Shown: positions 7,519-17,501 of the stretch, piece after piece
Layout of the letters: every line of letters starts with the position of its first letter
How positions within the stretch are numbered: position 1 is the stretch's first letter
DNA from: an uncultured Flavobacteriaceae bacterium
Lineage (GTDB): Bacteria; Bacteroidota; Bacteroidia; Flavobacteriales; Flavobacteriaceae
DNA length: 64,000 nt
NCBI GenBank assembly: GCA_947497145.1
Contig: CANMFQ010000006.1
Span: forward strand, 62,001-126,000
Direction: 5' to 3'
Notes under the pieces: model-generated
What the model was told of the DNA's origin: nothing
Seen by the model: the letters and a program-made list of their open reading frames with translations, nothing else
Databases searched by the model: none
Position numbers and translations under genes: made by a program

Positions 7519-9327
7519 ATGAGAACCTATTATTTAGTATCAACCATAGTGCTGTTCTTTCAATTTTCATGTATTGAAAAACAACCACAACAAAAAACAG
7601 TTGAAACCAAACCAAATGTAATCATAGTCATTACTGATGATCAGGGTTATGGTGATTTGGGTCACACAGGTAATCCTATTATCAAAACCTCAGCAATTGA
7701 TAAATTTTCTTCTGAGTCTGTAAACCTAACCAACTATCATGTAGGCACAACTTGCGCACCTACTAGAGCTGGCCTCATGACTGGTAGAAATTGCAACAGA
7801 AACGGGGTTTGGCATACCATAATGGGTGCATCAATGTTAAACGATGGAGAAGTTACACTAGCCAATGTATTTGATAAAAATGGTTATAAAACAGCTATGT
7901 TTGGAAAATGGCATTTAGGAGATAACCATCCCTTTCTACCGCATGATAGGGGTTTTCAAGAAACATTTTATCACGGAGGTGGTGGCGTAGGGCAAACTCC
8001 TGATTATTGGAACAATGACTATTTTGACGATACTTATTTTAGAAATGGCACTCCTGAAAAGAGAACGGGCTATTGCACCGATATTTGGTTTGAAGAAGCC
8101 ATTAAGTTTATTGAAAATAAGAAAGATGGGCCATTTTTTTGTTACCTCAGCCTCAATGCTCCTCATGGTCCTTTTAATGTTCCTGAAGAATATTACAACA
8201 AATACAAAGATGAAAATAACCTTACTGAAACCCAAAAACGGTTTTATGGAATGATTTCCAATGTAGATGACAATTTTTCGCGACTATTAAAGCGTTTGGA
8301 AACCTTGGGAATAGCGGAAAATACAATTGTCATTTTCACAACTGACAATGGCACGGCAAGAGGCTACATAACAGACAAGGAAACAGGAAGTATAAAAGGA
8401 TACAACGCTGGTATGCGAGGTACAAAAGGGAGTGAATATGACGGAGGGCATCGCGTACCCCTAATCATTAGGTGGCCTAAAGGGGGGCTTACCGGAGGTA
8501 AAGCACTAAATGGTTTAACAGCTCATGTTGATTTATTACCTACACTTGTAAAACTTACGGGACAGCAATTTTCGCCCCTAAAAACGATGGATGGAACAGA
8601 TATTAGTGATTACCTTTTAGGTATAAAAGAAGCTCCTAAAAGACAATTGGTGACTGATACGCAACGCGTACCATGGCCAATAAAAGGAAAGAATAGTTGT
8701 GTGATGGACGGGGATTGGCGCTTGGTCAATGGCACTGAATTATATAATATTTCAGAAGATCCGGGGCAAAAAAATAATGTCGCAAAAAAGTATCCGCAAA
8801 AACTAATAGCAATGAATACTTTTTATACTAACTGGTGGGAAGATGTCATTAAAGAAACCAAATATTCTGTTATCAAATTAGGCACTACAACAATGAGGGA
8901 TGTTATTACCTGTCATGATGCGCATACCACAGATTACTACCCGCCATGGAATCAAGCAATGATACGGCAAGGAAAACCAATGATGCCGGCAAAATTTTCG
9001 GTCGATTTCACAAGGTCTGGAAAGTATACCTTTTATTTGAGGAGATGGCCTGCTGAAAGCGGATTGGCACTAGGAGCAGAAATAAATGATGCAATTCCTG
9101 CCACACCTTTTATGAATGGCAGACAAAACGGACAGTCTATGAAATTCACCAAAGCACATTTGCAAATAGCAAACCAACAAAAGGAAGTCACAGTAGATAA
9201 CAATGCCAGTTCGGCTATACTAGAAATGAATGTTGAGAAAGGGCAAACAGAATTATTGGCGTACTTTGATATGGAGAACGGCCAACAATGCAATGCGTTT
9301 TATATAGATGTAGCATTTATTGAATGA
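7519..9327 (+). CDS. S1-family formylglycine sulfatase, lipoprotein
   Basis: A 602-residue sulfatase that would remove sulfate esters from polysaccharides at the cell surface or in the periplasm. An N-terminal lipobox (FQFSC, Cys18) indicates a lipoprotein. Metal ligands appear in ITDDQGYGD (Asp40, Asp41), and the formylglycine site is Cys79 in CAPTR, the CxPxR motif matured by anSME or FGE. GKWHLGD, TTDNG and a C-terminal LYNISEDPGQKNN segment are typical. The last 130 residues look like an added beta-sandwich domain. Downstream is a GH2 enzyme on the same strand, consistent with a sulfated galactan-type substrate. The exact S1 subfamily and substrate cannot be read from the sequence here. 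Confidence 0.92.
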   Translation: MRTYYLVSTIVLFFQFSCIEKQPQQKTVETKPNVIIVITDDQGYGDLGHTGNPIIKTSAIDKFSSESVNLTNYHVGTTCAPTRAGLMTGRNCNRNGVWHTIMGASMLNDGEVTLANVFDKNGYKTAMFGKWHLGDNHPFLPHDRGFQETFYHGGGGVGQTPDYWNNDYFDDTYFRNGTPEKRTGYCTDIWFEEAIKFIENKKDGPFFCYLSLNAPHGPFNVPEEYYNKYKDENNLTETQKRFYGMISNVDDNFSRLLKRLETLGIAENTIVIFTTDNGTARGYITDKETGSIKGYNAGMRGTKGSEYDGGHRVPLIIRWPKGGLTGGKALNGLTAHVDLLPTLVKLTGQQFSPLKTMDGTDISDYLLGIKEAPKRQLVTDTQRVPWPIKGKNSCVMDGDWRLVNGTELYNISEDPGQKNNVAKKYPQKLIAMNTFYTNWWEDVIKETKYSVIKLGTTTMRDVITCHDAHTTDYYPPWNQAMIRQGKPMMPAKFSVDFTRSGKYTFYLRRWPAESGLALGAEINDAIPATPFMNGRQNGQSMKFTKAHLQIANQQKEVTVDNNASSAILEMNVEKGQTELLAYFDMENGQQCNAFYIDVAFIE

Positions 9328-9457
9328 AGTATTTTGCATCGAATGGTAGAGGTAGAGATAACAAATCATATTGCCTATTGCAGATACATTGATTACTTTA
9401 GTATTTTATGAACGTATTTCACGCACCAAAACTACTATTTAAGAAATTTAAGTCCCT

Positions 9458-12400
9458 ATGAAACAAACCGTGTATAGCATTCTTTTTTGCCATGTATTTT
9501 TTGCCACTTCTGTATTGGCACAGCAACAACCAGAAAATAGTGCTTATTATATTGAGAATCCGCAGGTAATTGAAGAGAATAAAGAACCTGCCAGAGCTGG
9601 TTTTCAATCCTATTCCGATTTTGGCCAGGCATCAAAAGATAAAAATAACAATGTTTTAATGCTCAATGGGCAATGGAAATTCAATTGGGTGCGTAGCCCA
9701 GAAGAAAGACCAAAAAATTTCTTCAATCCATCTTTTGATGTTTCTACTTGGGATGATATTAAAGTGCCTGCCAATTGGGAAGTTGAGGGTTTTGGAGTGC
9801 CTATTTACGTGAACCATCAATATGAGTTTGCCGATTATAAGGCTCCTGTTTCAAAAGATATGGAATTTGTTGATCGCATATATCCAAAAAATCCTGGGAA
9901 AGTACCGCATGATTACAACCCTGTAGGGTCTTACCGAAGAACTTTTGACCTAGCTACCGATTGGACAAAGGATACAAAGGTGTTTTTGCATATCGGCGCA
10001 ATGAAATCAGGTGGATTTGTTTGGGTTAATGGCAAGTATGTAGGGTATTCTCAAGGGAGTAAGCTACCCGCAGAATTCGATCTTACTGATTTTATTAAAG
10101 CGGGAAAAAACACCATTGCTTTTCAAATTTATCGCTGGACGGATGGCTCCTATTTAGAATGCCAAGACTTCTGGCGTATTTCAGGTATTGAACGTGATGT
10201 CTTTTTATATCGTCAGCCTAAATTACATGTAAAAGATATTGATGTAGTATCCATTTTAGATAAAACCTACACAACGGGACTGTTAGATTTCACCACCCTT
10301 ATTGAAAACGCAGGTAAAAAGCAAGCAGTTGAAATAGCGTATGAGTTAGAAGATGCTAAGGGCAATGTGGTGCTTCAGGAAAGTAAAAAGCATACGATAG
10401 GTAAGACTAAAATAGATAGCCTGTCTTTTACCGGATCAATTACCAATGTACAAGCTTGGTCTGCAGAACACCCCAATCTGTACAAACTAACCATTACTAC
10501 AAAAGGAGTTAAGGGAGAGATACTTGAATACATCCCTATGAAAATAGGTTTTAGAACTGTTGAAATTAAAAACGGATTGTTACTTGTAAACGGGCAGCGT
10601 ATTACACTAAAGGGCGTTAACACGCAAGAAGCCGATCCAGAGACCGGACACATCATGAGTGAGGCAATGCTATTAAAAGACATCCGCCTTTGGAAAGAAA
10701 ATAATATCAATGCCGTACGATTAAGTCATTATCCACGTGCCGATCGCTTTTATGAACTTTGTGATGCGCATGGTATTTATGTAGTTGATGAGGCCAATAT
10801 AGAGTCTCATGGTATGTACTACGGTAAATATTCATTAGCAAAAAATGACCTTTGGGAAAAAGCACATACTGCCCGTATGTTGAACATGGTAGCAAGACAT
10901 AAAAATCATCCATCAGTGGTCATTTGGTCTATGGGTAATGAAGCAGGTAACGGCGTTAATTTTTATAAAGGATATAAGGCTATTAAGGCTGCGGATAGAC
11001 AAAAAAGACCGGTACAATATGAGCGTCCTTATAAGGATGAGGATCATACTTTGTTTGATATGGATTGGAATACTGATATCATAGTTCCGCAATATCCATC
11101 ACCAGCTACCTTTGAGCATATTGGTAAGAGTAAAACTGATCGTCCTTTTATTCCTTCAGAATATGCCCATGCTATGGGTAATAGCTCAGGTAATTTTCAA
11201 GATTACTGGAATTTTATTGAGCAATATGATAATTTACAAGGTGGTTTTATTTGGGATTGGGTAGATCAGTCTATTTGGAAAACAGATGCAAATGGTAATC
11301 GCTATTACGCCTACGGAGGAGATTATGGTAAGGATATGCCCACCGATAATACTTTTTTAAATAATGGTATTGTTTTTCCTGATCGTTCTGCTCAACCAGC
11401 ACTTTACGAAATAAAAAAGGCGCATGAATTCATTAATTTTAAAGCCAAAGGATTCACCAAAGAAGGCAACTTAAGGGTTCTCGTTGAAAATTTATACGAT
11501 TTTACCAATATCACTAATTTTGAAATAGACATTACCGTCTTGGCAGAAGGAAAAGTTATTCGTGAACAATCAGTAAAAGATCTGGCAGTGCTTCCCCATA
11601 CTGGTAAACTCATACGTGTACATCTTAAAGACATAGAAAGAAAGCCCAATACTGAATATTTTGTACGACTATCTGCAAAAACAAAACAAGCTTGGGGCTT
11701 ACTTCCAAAAGGTTTTGAAGTTGCTACAGAACAGCTTCCTTTAAATGTCACCAAATGGAATACTTCAACAGAAGAAAAATACGCCTCAATTAAAGTAAAA
11801 GATACTAAAAATGAATTGGTGGTTGGTAACTCCAATTTTGAATTGATTTTTAACAAAAGTAAAGGACAGCTTAGCTCGTATAAAGTTAATTCTAATGAAT
11901 TACTTCAAAATGAAAGTGGGCCTAAACCTAATTTTTGGAGAGCGGTTACCGATAATGATTTGGGTAACCAAATGCATGTGAAAAATATTGGCTGGAAAAA
12001 GGCTAGTTTAACACAAAACGTTTCAACTTTTAAAATTCTAAAACAAACAGACACTACAGTTGAGGTACAAATAATTTATGGCTTGCCAGATGTAGGTACA
12101 AGTTTTGAAAGCGTTTATTCGATTGTTGGTAATGGTATGGTAAAAATCACCAATACATTACTACCAACAAGCAGTTATACCACCGATATTCCTAGAATAG
12201 GTATGCGTATGCAGCTAAAAAAAATATACGAAAACCTCACTTATTTTGGCCGTGGTCCTTGGGAAAATTATCAAGACCGTAACTATTCTGCCTTTGTTGA
12301 TTTGTATAAAAGCACCGTAACAGAGCAGTATGTACCCTACATACGACCTCAAGAAAACGGATATAAAACCGATGTTCGTTGGGCTGCTTTAACTAACGCC

Positions 12401-12793
12401 GATCAAAACGGACTACTTATTATTGCCGACCAAAACAACCCAGCCTATCTTGGTTTTAGTGCTTTACACATGCCTAATGAAGACTTTGATGTGACCGCAG
12501 GTGCTGAATATGATATCGAAAAGGCTGATAAAGGTACCATCAACTATAGCAAACACACAACCGACATATCAGCAAAAAATATGGTTCAGCTCAATATAGA
12601 TTTGGCGCAACGGGGCGTTGGTGGTGATGATAGTTGGTACTCAAAACCCCAGAAAGAATATCAATTATCTCCTACAGAAAAATACACCTATAGTTTTTAT
12701 ATGGTTCCTGTAGAAGGAGGAAATGTAACACAGTTTTTTAACGAATTTAAAAAAAACTATCCCACAAATAAAGTCAAACTTATGGGCAACTAA
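9458..12793 (+). CDS. GH2 beta-galactosidase-like enzyme (LacZ type), secreted
   Basis: A 1111-residue glycoside hydrolase with a signal peptide ending ...VLAQQQ. The domain order is the LacZ order: a sugar-binding jelly roll (about 55-235) with [11 protein letters not shown] and the GYSQGSKLPAEFD motif, two Ig-like domains, a TIM barrel (about 375-680) and a C-terminal beta-galactosidase small-chain domain with GRGPWENYQDR. The acid/base is Glu495 in MGNEAG and the nucleophile is Glu568 in [11 protein letters not shown]. It likely releases terminal beta-galactosyl residues in the periplasm. It follows the S1 sulfatase by 130 bases and may share its transcript. A strong terminator follows. 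GH2 members can have other specificities, so activity on sulfated or anhydro-sugar galactans is only a possibility. Confidence 0.93.
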   Translation: MKQTVYSILFCHVFFATSVLAQQQPENSAYYIENPQVIEENKEPARAGFQSYSDFGQASKDKNNNVLMLNGQWKFNWVRSPEERPKNFFNPSFDVSTWDDIKVPANWEVEGFGVPIYVNHQYEFADYKAPVSKDMEFVDRIYPKNPGKVPHDYNPVGSYRRTFDLATDWTKDTKVFLHIGAMKSGGFVWVNGKYVGYSQGSKLPAEFDLTDFIKAGKNTIAFQIYRWTDGSYLECQDFWRISGIERDVFLYRQPKLHVKDIDVVSILDKTYTTGLLDFTTLIENAGKKQAVEIAYELEDAKGNVVLQESKKHTIGKTKIDSLSFTGSITNVQAWSAEHPNLYKLTITTKGVKGEILEYIPMKIGFRTVEIKNGLLLVNGQRITLKGVNTQEADPETGHIMSEAMLLKDIRLWKENNINAVRLSHYPRADRFYELCDAHGIYVVDEANIESHGMYYGKYSLAKNDLWEKAHTARMLNMVARHKNHPSVVIWSMGNEAGNGVNFYKGYKAIKAADRQKRPVQYERPYKDEDHTLFDMDWNTDIIVPQYPSPATFEHIGKSKTDRPFIPSEYAHAMGNSSGNFQDYWNFIEQYDNLQGGFIWDWVDQSIWKTDANGNRYYAYGGDYGKDMPTDNTFLNNGIVFPDRSAQPALYEIKKAHEFINFKAKGFTKEGNLRVLVENLYDFTNITNFEIDITVLAEGKVIREQSVKDLAVLPHTGKLIRVHLKDIERKPNTEYFVRLSAKTKQAWGLLPKGFEVATEQLPLNVTKWNTSTEEKYASIKVKDTKNELVVGNSNFELIFNKSKGQLSSYKVNSNELLQNESGPKPNFWRAVTDNDLGNQMHVKNIGWKKASLTQNVSTFKILKQTDTTVEVQIIYGLPDVGTSFESVYSIVGNGMVKITNTLLPTSSYTTDIPRIGMRMQLKKIYENLTYFGRGPWENYQDRNYSAFVDLYKSTVTEQYVPYIRPQENGYKTDVRWAALTNADQNGLLIIADQNNPAYLGFSALHMPNEDFDVTAGAEYDIEKADKGTINYSKHTTDISAKNMVQLNIDLAQRGVGGDDSWYSKPQKEYQLSPTEKYTYSFYMVPVEGGNVTQFFNEFKKNYPTNKVKLMGN

Positions 12794-12898
12794 GTGGTAT
12801 AAGCTTATCTCATTTATACAGTTACAGTAACAGATTTTTACTTGGTAGTACTGTAGCTGCTTAAAAAATAGTACAAGAATACTACCTAGTGCTAACCG

Positions 12899-12948
12899 AA
12901 AGTTGTGAGTAGAAACATGTTGTTTACGCTCACAACTTTTGTTTTTTT
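12899..12948 (+). terminator. Rho-independent terminator after the first GH2 gene
   Basis: An 11-bp stem (AAAGTTGTGAG at 12899-12909 and CTCACAACTTT at 12929-12939) encloses a 19-base loop and is followed by TTGTTTTTTT. It lies between convergent genes and points along the plus strand. Confidence 0.8.
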
Positions 12949-12976
12949 AACTAAGCCGAATGATTTTAAAAAAACA

Positions 12977-13618
12977 TCAAGGTAATGGTTTTACCATAAT
13001 GTCTTTATAGTAAACAACACTTCCTGGGTCATGGCCTTGAAGGGCAAAAGTACCACTAGAAAGTAATCTGTTTACATGTGCTTTGGGGCGTAAAGGATTT
13101 TCTGGCTCTGTATAATCAACCACCACAATATCATTAATTTTTACAATAATTCTATTGCCTTCAACTTTAATATATTCGGTATACCATTCATTGTCTTTCA
13201 CATACGTTTCCTTAACATCAAGAATGTTATAGAGGCTTCCTGTACGTTTCCAATCTTCTTGTGAATTATTTACCTGCACTTCGTACCCTTGGTCTGGCCA
13301 ACCATCTTCTTGATATATCGTATGAATATAAATACCAGAATTTGCTCCGGGTTTGGTCATCACTTGTGCCTTAAATTCAAAGTTTTTGAAATTGTGATTT
13401 TCAACCTTACCATCATAAAATAAATGAGCCCTGTCTCCCGCCACTTTTAGCGTGCCATCAGTAACCGAAAAGGTATCAGCATTTTCCCCTACTTTCCAAC
13501 CGTCAAGATTTTTTCCGTTGAAAAGAGAAATCCATTCTCCTGTACTTTGAGCAGCTATATTTGCCACAAAGCAAAGGTTAATACATACTAAGACGAGGTA
13601 TTTTGTAATAATGGTCAT
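12977..13618 (-). CDS. DUF1080 (3-keto-disaccharide hydrolase family) secreted protein
   Basis: A 213-residue single-domain protein with a signal peptide (ending ANIAAQS) and the family hallmark WISLFNGKNLDGW. It also shows YEVQVNN, TGSLYN and the end SGTFALQGHDPGSVVYYKDI, all typical of the DUF1080 concanavalin-like fold. Members have been connected with hydrolysis of 3-keto-glycosides after sugar oxidation, but many are untested. It is transcribed alone between a convergent GH2 gene and the GH1 operon. No keto-sugar oxidoreductase is nearby, so a substrate is not suggested by context. Confidence 0.85.
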   Translation of the reverse strand: MTIITKYLVLVCINLCFVANIAAQSTGEWISLFNGKNLDGWKVGENADTFSVTDGTLKVAGDRAHLFYDGKVENHNFKNFEFKAQVMTKPGANSGIYIHTIYQEDGWPDQGYEVQVNNSQEDWKRTGSLYNILDVKETYVKDNEWYTEYIKVEGNRIIVKINDIVVVDYTEPENPLRPKAHVNRLLSSGTFALQGHDPGSVVYYKDIMVKPLP

Positions 13619-13714
13619 GTTGATATCGATTTTAAAATAGGAATATCACAAGATATAAAAAATTATGTATGATTATATAATCTAATAGTACTTGTTACAA
13701 TCGTAACACAAAAC

Positions 13715-15082
13715 CTATTTACCAATAGAAAAAGATAAAAAATTTCGAAACCATTTACCCGAAGATTTCACAATGCGTTTTTGAGTTTTAAAATATACAT
13801 ATACAAGACCAAACCTAGGAAAATACCCTTCCGCCCATTCAAAATTATCAGTAAACGTCCATACAAAATAACCTGATATTTTTAATCCTTCTTTTTGTGC
13901 CTTTCGTACTTGAGCTAAGTAATTTTGAAGATAGGCAAGGCGCTGAGGGTCATGCACTTCATCATTTTTACAATAATCAGTAAAAGCAGCTCCATTCTCT
14001 GTAATAATAATTTTTTTAACCCCTTTATATTGATTGAATTGCGCTATCATCTGGTAAATACTTTGGGGGTACACTTCCCAATCCATGAGAGTGGTTGCTA
14101 CCATTCGCTGCGATGCCTTTACAATTTTTGCTCTCAAATACGGTACTGTATAACTGTGTTTAACGACTTCCCTTGTATAGTTTTGAATACCAATAAAATC
14201 AAAATCGAAGACCATATTTTGAGCATCTTCAGGCTGTTGGTATTTTTTAATTCGTTGTAAAATTTTAATATTTTCATCTGGGTAACCTAATCCTAGCGTA
14301 GGTTCAATAAAAAGACGATTCAAAAGCGCATCTGCCTTTTTAGCCGCCATTATATCCCTCCTTTTTTGTGACATTGGGGTGATTTGAGAACAAGAAAAAG
14401 TAGTGCCAACAAAGCTATTGGCAACTTCAGCACGCAGTATTCTCCCTCCAATCGCCTGGCATAAAGTAGCATGATGAATAGCGGGTAAAAAGTTACTCAA
14501 TCCTTTTTTACCTGGCGCGTGAACACCTAAAAAATAACCCGCCCCAGTAAATACCATGGGCTCATTGAGCACCATCCAATGTTTAACTCGGTTGCCAAAA
14601 TGTGCAGCACAAAGGCTGGTGTATTCTGCAAACCAATCTAATATTTTTCTATTACGCCAGCCTCCTTGGTCTTCAAGCTTCTGCGGTAAATCCCAATGAT
14701 AAAGCGTAACCCAAGGAGTAATACCATGTTCTAGGCAAAAATCAATAACCCGATTATAAAAAGCAATACCCTCTTTACTGGGGGTCCCTGTACCGTTGGG
14801 TAGTAAGCGTGGCCATGACAATGAAAAGCGAAAATTGCTAATATTCATTGATTTCATCAACAAAATATCCTCCTTGTATTTATGATAAAACGCACAGGCG
14901 GTGTTTGCGTTTTGGTTTTGAAATATTTTCCCCTTTGTGGCGGTAAATTTATCCCAAATAGATGCTCCTTTATCATGAATGGTATGCGCCCCTTCTATTT
15001 GATAGGCAGCGGTAGAAACCCCCCAAACAAAATCAGCTCCAAAATCCTCAGCCTTTATGTCGTTATTGGTAGTATCGTTCAT
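13715..15082 (-). CDS. GH1 beta-glucosidase-like enzyme
   Basis: A 455-residue glycoside hydrolase family 1 TIM-barrel. The family N-terminal pattern FVWGVSTAAYQIEGA, the acid/base Glu174 in VLNEP and the nucleophile Glu362 in IITENGA are all visible, as are the WPRLLPNG and YFVWTFTDNFEW motifs. No signal peptide is seen, so it acts in the cytoplasm. Its ATG overlaps the stop of the upstream glycosyltransferase gene by one base (TAATG), implying translational coupling. That pairing of a beta-glycosidase with a glycosyltransferase and a phosphoesterase is unusual and may mean it trims or recycles a glycolipid rather than serving only as a dietary beta-glucosidase. Confidence 0.93.
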   Translation of the reverse strand: MNDTTNNDIKAEDFGADFVWGVSTAAYQIEGAHTIHDKGASIWDKFTATKGKIFQNQNANTACAFYHKYKEDILLMKSMNISNFRFSLSWPRLLPNGTGTPSKEGIAFYNRVIDFCLEHGITPWVTLYHWDLPQKLEDQGGWRNRKILDWFAEYTSLCAAHFGNRVKHWMVLNEPMVFTGAGYFLGVHAPGKKGLSNFLPAIHHATLCQAIGGRILRAEVANSFVGTTFSCSQITPMSQKRRDIMAAKKADALLNRLFIEPTLGLGYPDENIKILQRIKKYQQPEDAQNMVFDFDFIGIQNYTREVVKHSYTVPYLRAKIVKASQRMVATTLMDWEVYPQSIYQMIAQFNQYKGVKKIIITENGAAFTDYCKNDEVHDPQRLAYLQNYLAQVRKAQKEGLKISGYFVWTFTDNFEWAEGYFPRFGLVYVYFKTQKRIVKSSGKWFRNFLSFSIGK

Positions 15083-16095
15083 TATACCGTAGCTGCACGC
15101 TGGTTTATTGATACTTCTGCTAAAATTCTATCAATAATCTGTTCTGTAATATCAGGATAATCTACTGCTATAGTATGATTTGTATCAACCCATTCTTTTA
15201 GGGTGTTTAAGTGTTTTAATTTTAATGATTTTATTACAGGCACTCCCATTTCCTTTAGTGCTGCAGCATTACATTGTTGTTCATACTGCCCTTTCATAGG
15301 TATAACCATTAGCTTCTTACCCATATGCAACACCTCTGCAGGGGTTTCAAAACCAGCGCCACAGAGTATTCCTCTACAATTAGACATGCTATGAATAAAT
15401 GCTGCATTGTTAATTTTACGGATAAATACATTTTCAGAAGAGAAATGGGTATCAGTATGTTTTGAAAAGACATCCCAATGCACATTTTTAATTTGAGAGA
15501 GCATCTTTATTATTTTTTTATCACTGTAAGAAGGAAGGTAAACAGTATAATGGTCGCCTTGGGTAACTGGAGTATTTCTAATTTCTTTGCGTACAATAGG
15601 CGTGAACATAGCATCAGTATACGCCTTAAAATGTAACCCGTATTGTTTTGTAGTAGGTGCATATTTTGTTAAAATCATCTTTCCTAATAAGTCATTTTTC
15701 TTTGGCTTGGGAGCAAATGATGATAATACAGCAGCTTGATGGCTAAAACTAACACAATCTTTTCCTTTTAATTTACAAGCCCAAGCTGATACGGGCTCAA
15801 AATCATTAATTACCAAATCATAATCATCTACAGGAATACGCTTAATCTCTTTTTGCAATCTTACCGTATTCGTTTTTAAATAAGTACGCCATAAATCTAC
15901 ACCACCTTTTTTGCCAAAAATAAAACTACAGCCTTTTAATTGATACTTGATCTTATGTGGAATTTGTATGTCGGCTTGCGTGCCACTCACCAAAATATCT
16001 AGGTCTATATTTTTTTTCTTGAGAATAGGAATAATTTCTGTTGCACGACTTAAGTGTCCGTTCCCTGTGCCTTGAATTGCATACAGTACTTTCAT
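15082..16095 (-). CDS. Glycosyltransferase, MurG/GT28-like fold
   Basis: A 337-residue protein beginning MKVLYAIQGTGNGHLSRATE, the N-terminal glycine-rich loop of GT-B fold transferases. A second-domain CGAGFETPAEVLHMGKKLMV motif resembles the nucleotide-sugar site of MurG and related UDP-sugar transferases. No transmembrane segment is obvious. It is probably a peripheral membrane enzyme that moves a sugar to a lipid or other acceptor. It lies 25 bases after the LpxH-like phosphoesterase gene and overlaps the GH1 start by one base, so the three genes form one operon. Donor and acceptor are unknown. The family call is by motif and confident only at fold level. Confidence 0.8.
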   Translation of the reverse strand: MKVLYAIQGTGNGHLSRATEIIPILKKKNIDLDILVSGTQADIQIPHKIKYQLKGCSFIFGKKGGVDLWRTYLKTNTVRLQKEIKRIPVDDYDLVINDFEPVSAWACKLKGKDCVSFSHQAAVLSSFAPKPKKNDLLGKMILTKYAPTTKQYGLHFKAYTDAMFTPIVRKEIRNTPVTQGDHYTVYLPSYSDKKIIKMLSQIKNVHWDVFSKHTDTHFSSENVFIRKINNAAFIHSMSNCRGILCGAGFETPAEVLHMGKKLMVIPMKGQYEQQCNAAALKEMGVPVIKSLKLKHLNTLKEWVDTNHTIAVDYPDITEQIIDRILAEVSINQRAATV

Positions 16096-16120
16096 TTTTA
16101 ATAAATTGAGTGGTTCAAAA

Positions 16121-16978
16121 TCAGTTTTTAGAGCCCGGTATAGTATTAAACTCCTTCATCAATGCATCAAAAAGTTCGTTATTTTCTAGCAGTTCAACCG
16201 TATCAGTCATTTCGGTATCTTTTTCTTTAAGGGCAATATCGTTTTCGTAATGGTAAAGTTTCCATTTTCCACGATGACACTCTAAGGTGGTAAGGTTTTC
16301 AATCCAATCACCAGAATTTAAATACATCACAGTGCCTTCATTGGTATCAATTTTTTTAATTTCAGGTTGATGAATATGTCCACAAACTACATAATCAAAA
16401 CCCTTTTCAATGGCAAGAGTTGCAGCAATTTGCTCAAAATCACTTATAAATTTGATCGCAGATTTTACGCCGTTTTTAATTTTTTTTGACATTGACACAG
16501 GCTCTTTCCCCATTTTTTTACTGCAATAATTTACCGCTCTATTCAGCAAAATAAGAAAGTCATAACCAATCGCTCCTAGTTTAGCAATCCATTTTGAATG
16601 CTGCATGGTAACATCAAAAACATCACCGTGAAACATCCATGCCTTTTTACCCTGAATTGGGAGTACAATTTTGTTTTCTATTGAAAAAGAACCCAATTTA
16701 AAACCCACAAATTTGCGCAGCATTTCGTCATGGTTACCGGTTATATAATGTACCTCAACACCCTTAGCAACCCATTGCATGAGTAATTTAACCACTTTCA
16801 TATGTGATTTTGGCCAATACCGTTTGCTAAACTGCCAAATATCAATAATATCGCCGTTTAACACAACGCGTTTTGGCTTAATAGACTTAAGATAAGCCAG
16901 TAATTCTTTGGCATGGCAACCATAGGTGCCTAAATGTACATCTGAAATAACAACAAGATCAACAGGTCTTTTTTTCAT
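16121..16978 (-). CDS. LpxH-like metallophosphoesterase (UDP-2,3-diacylglucosamine diphosphatase family)
   Basis: A 285-residue calcineurin-like phosphoesterase with the full set of metal ligands: SDVHLG, NGDIIDIW, TGNHDE, HGD and CGHIHQPE. In the LpxH family the reaction splits UDP-2,3-diacylglucosamine to lipid X and UMP in lipid A synthesis. This protein is longer than E. coli LpxH (about 240 residues), with extra C-terminal residues. Bacteroidota carry several paralogues, so it may act on another UDP- or lipid-linked substrate. It starts the operon with the glycosyltransferase and GH1 genes. A large non-coding gap lies upstream. Confidence 0.82.
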   Translation of the reverse strand: MKKRPVDLVVISDVHLGTYGCHAKELLAYLKSIKPKRVVLNGDIIDIWQFSKRYWPKSHMKVVKLLMQWVAKGVEVHYITGNHDEMLRKFVGFKLGSFSIENKIVLPIQGKKAWMFHGDVFDVTMQHSKWIAKLGAIGYDFLILLNRAVNYCSKKMGKEPVSMSKKIKNGVKSAIKFISDFEQIAATLAIEKGFDYVVCGHIHQPEIKKIDTNEGTVMYLNSGDWIENLTTLECHRGKWKLYHYENDIALKEKDTEMTDTVELLENNELFDALMKEFNTIPGSKN

Positions 16979-17501
16979 GAGAAAAGCTGGGGTTTATTTG
17001 TTGATTGTTTTTGAATTTCGCCTTAGTCTTCAAACTACTGATAGCTAAAATCCAAAAAACAATTTGTGACAAGAAATTGGAAGCTTGGGGTTTCATAAAT
17101 CTTAATTGCAATTAATATATTGCGACACAATGCTATACTTTATCATCATCACACCCAACCCTATTTAAGGCTTTGTATAAAGAAAATCAGCACAGTCAAA
17201 GTTTGTAAATTAAAGGGAAGTAACCACTAATATTTGTTTTAAGATTTGGTTAAATGGAGGTTAACAAATCTGTGGTAATATTAACAAACTCAAACAGAAG
17301 ATATCTATTAAGGTAAAAAATGATAAGGTCATCTAGTAGTATAGATGACCTTATTCACGGCAGCTTTGGGGGAACTACCTACATAATCAAATAGATTTAA
17401 TGTTGTTTTGACGGGCAAATTATCTTGACTTTTTTTCCTTCAAACAAAAAGTCAAAATAAGTTCATTTGTAAAAAATAGCCCTAGGCAATGTGTAGTATA
17501 T
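16979..17501. other. Intergenic region with two hairpins, no gene seen
   Basis: About 520 AT-rich bases. Two strong inverted repeats are present. At 17323-17354 ATAAGGTCATCT and AGATGACCTTAT form a perfect 12-bp stem with an 8-base loop. At 17425-17455 TTGACTTTTT and AAAAAGTCAA form a perfect 10-bp stem. Both lie downstream of the orphan minus-strand gene at 17502-18029. The nearer one may end its transcript. The farther one has no T-run and no obvious role. Confidence 0.5.
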
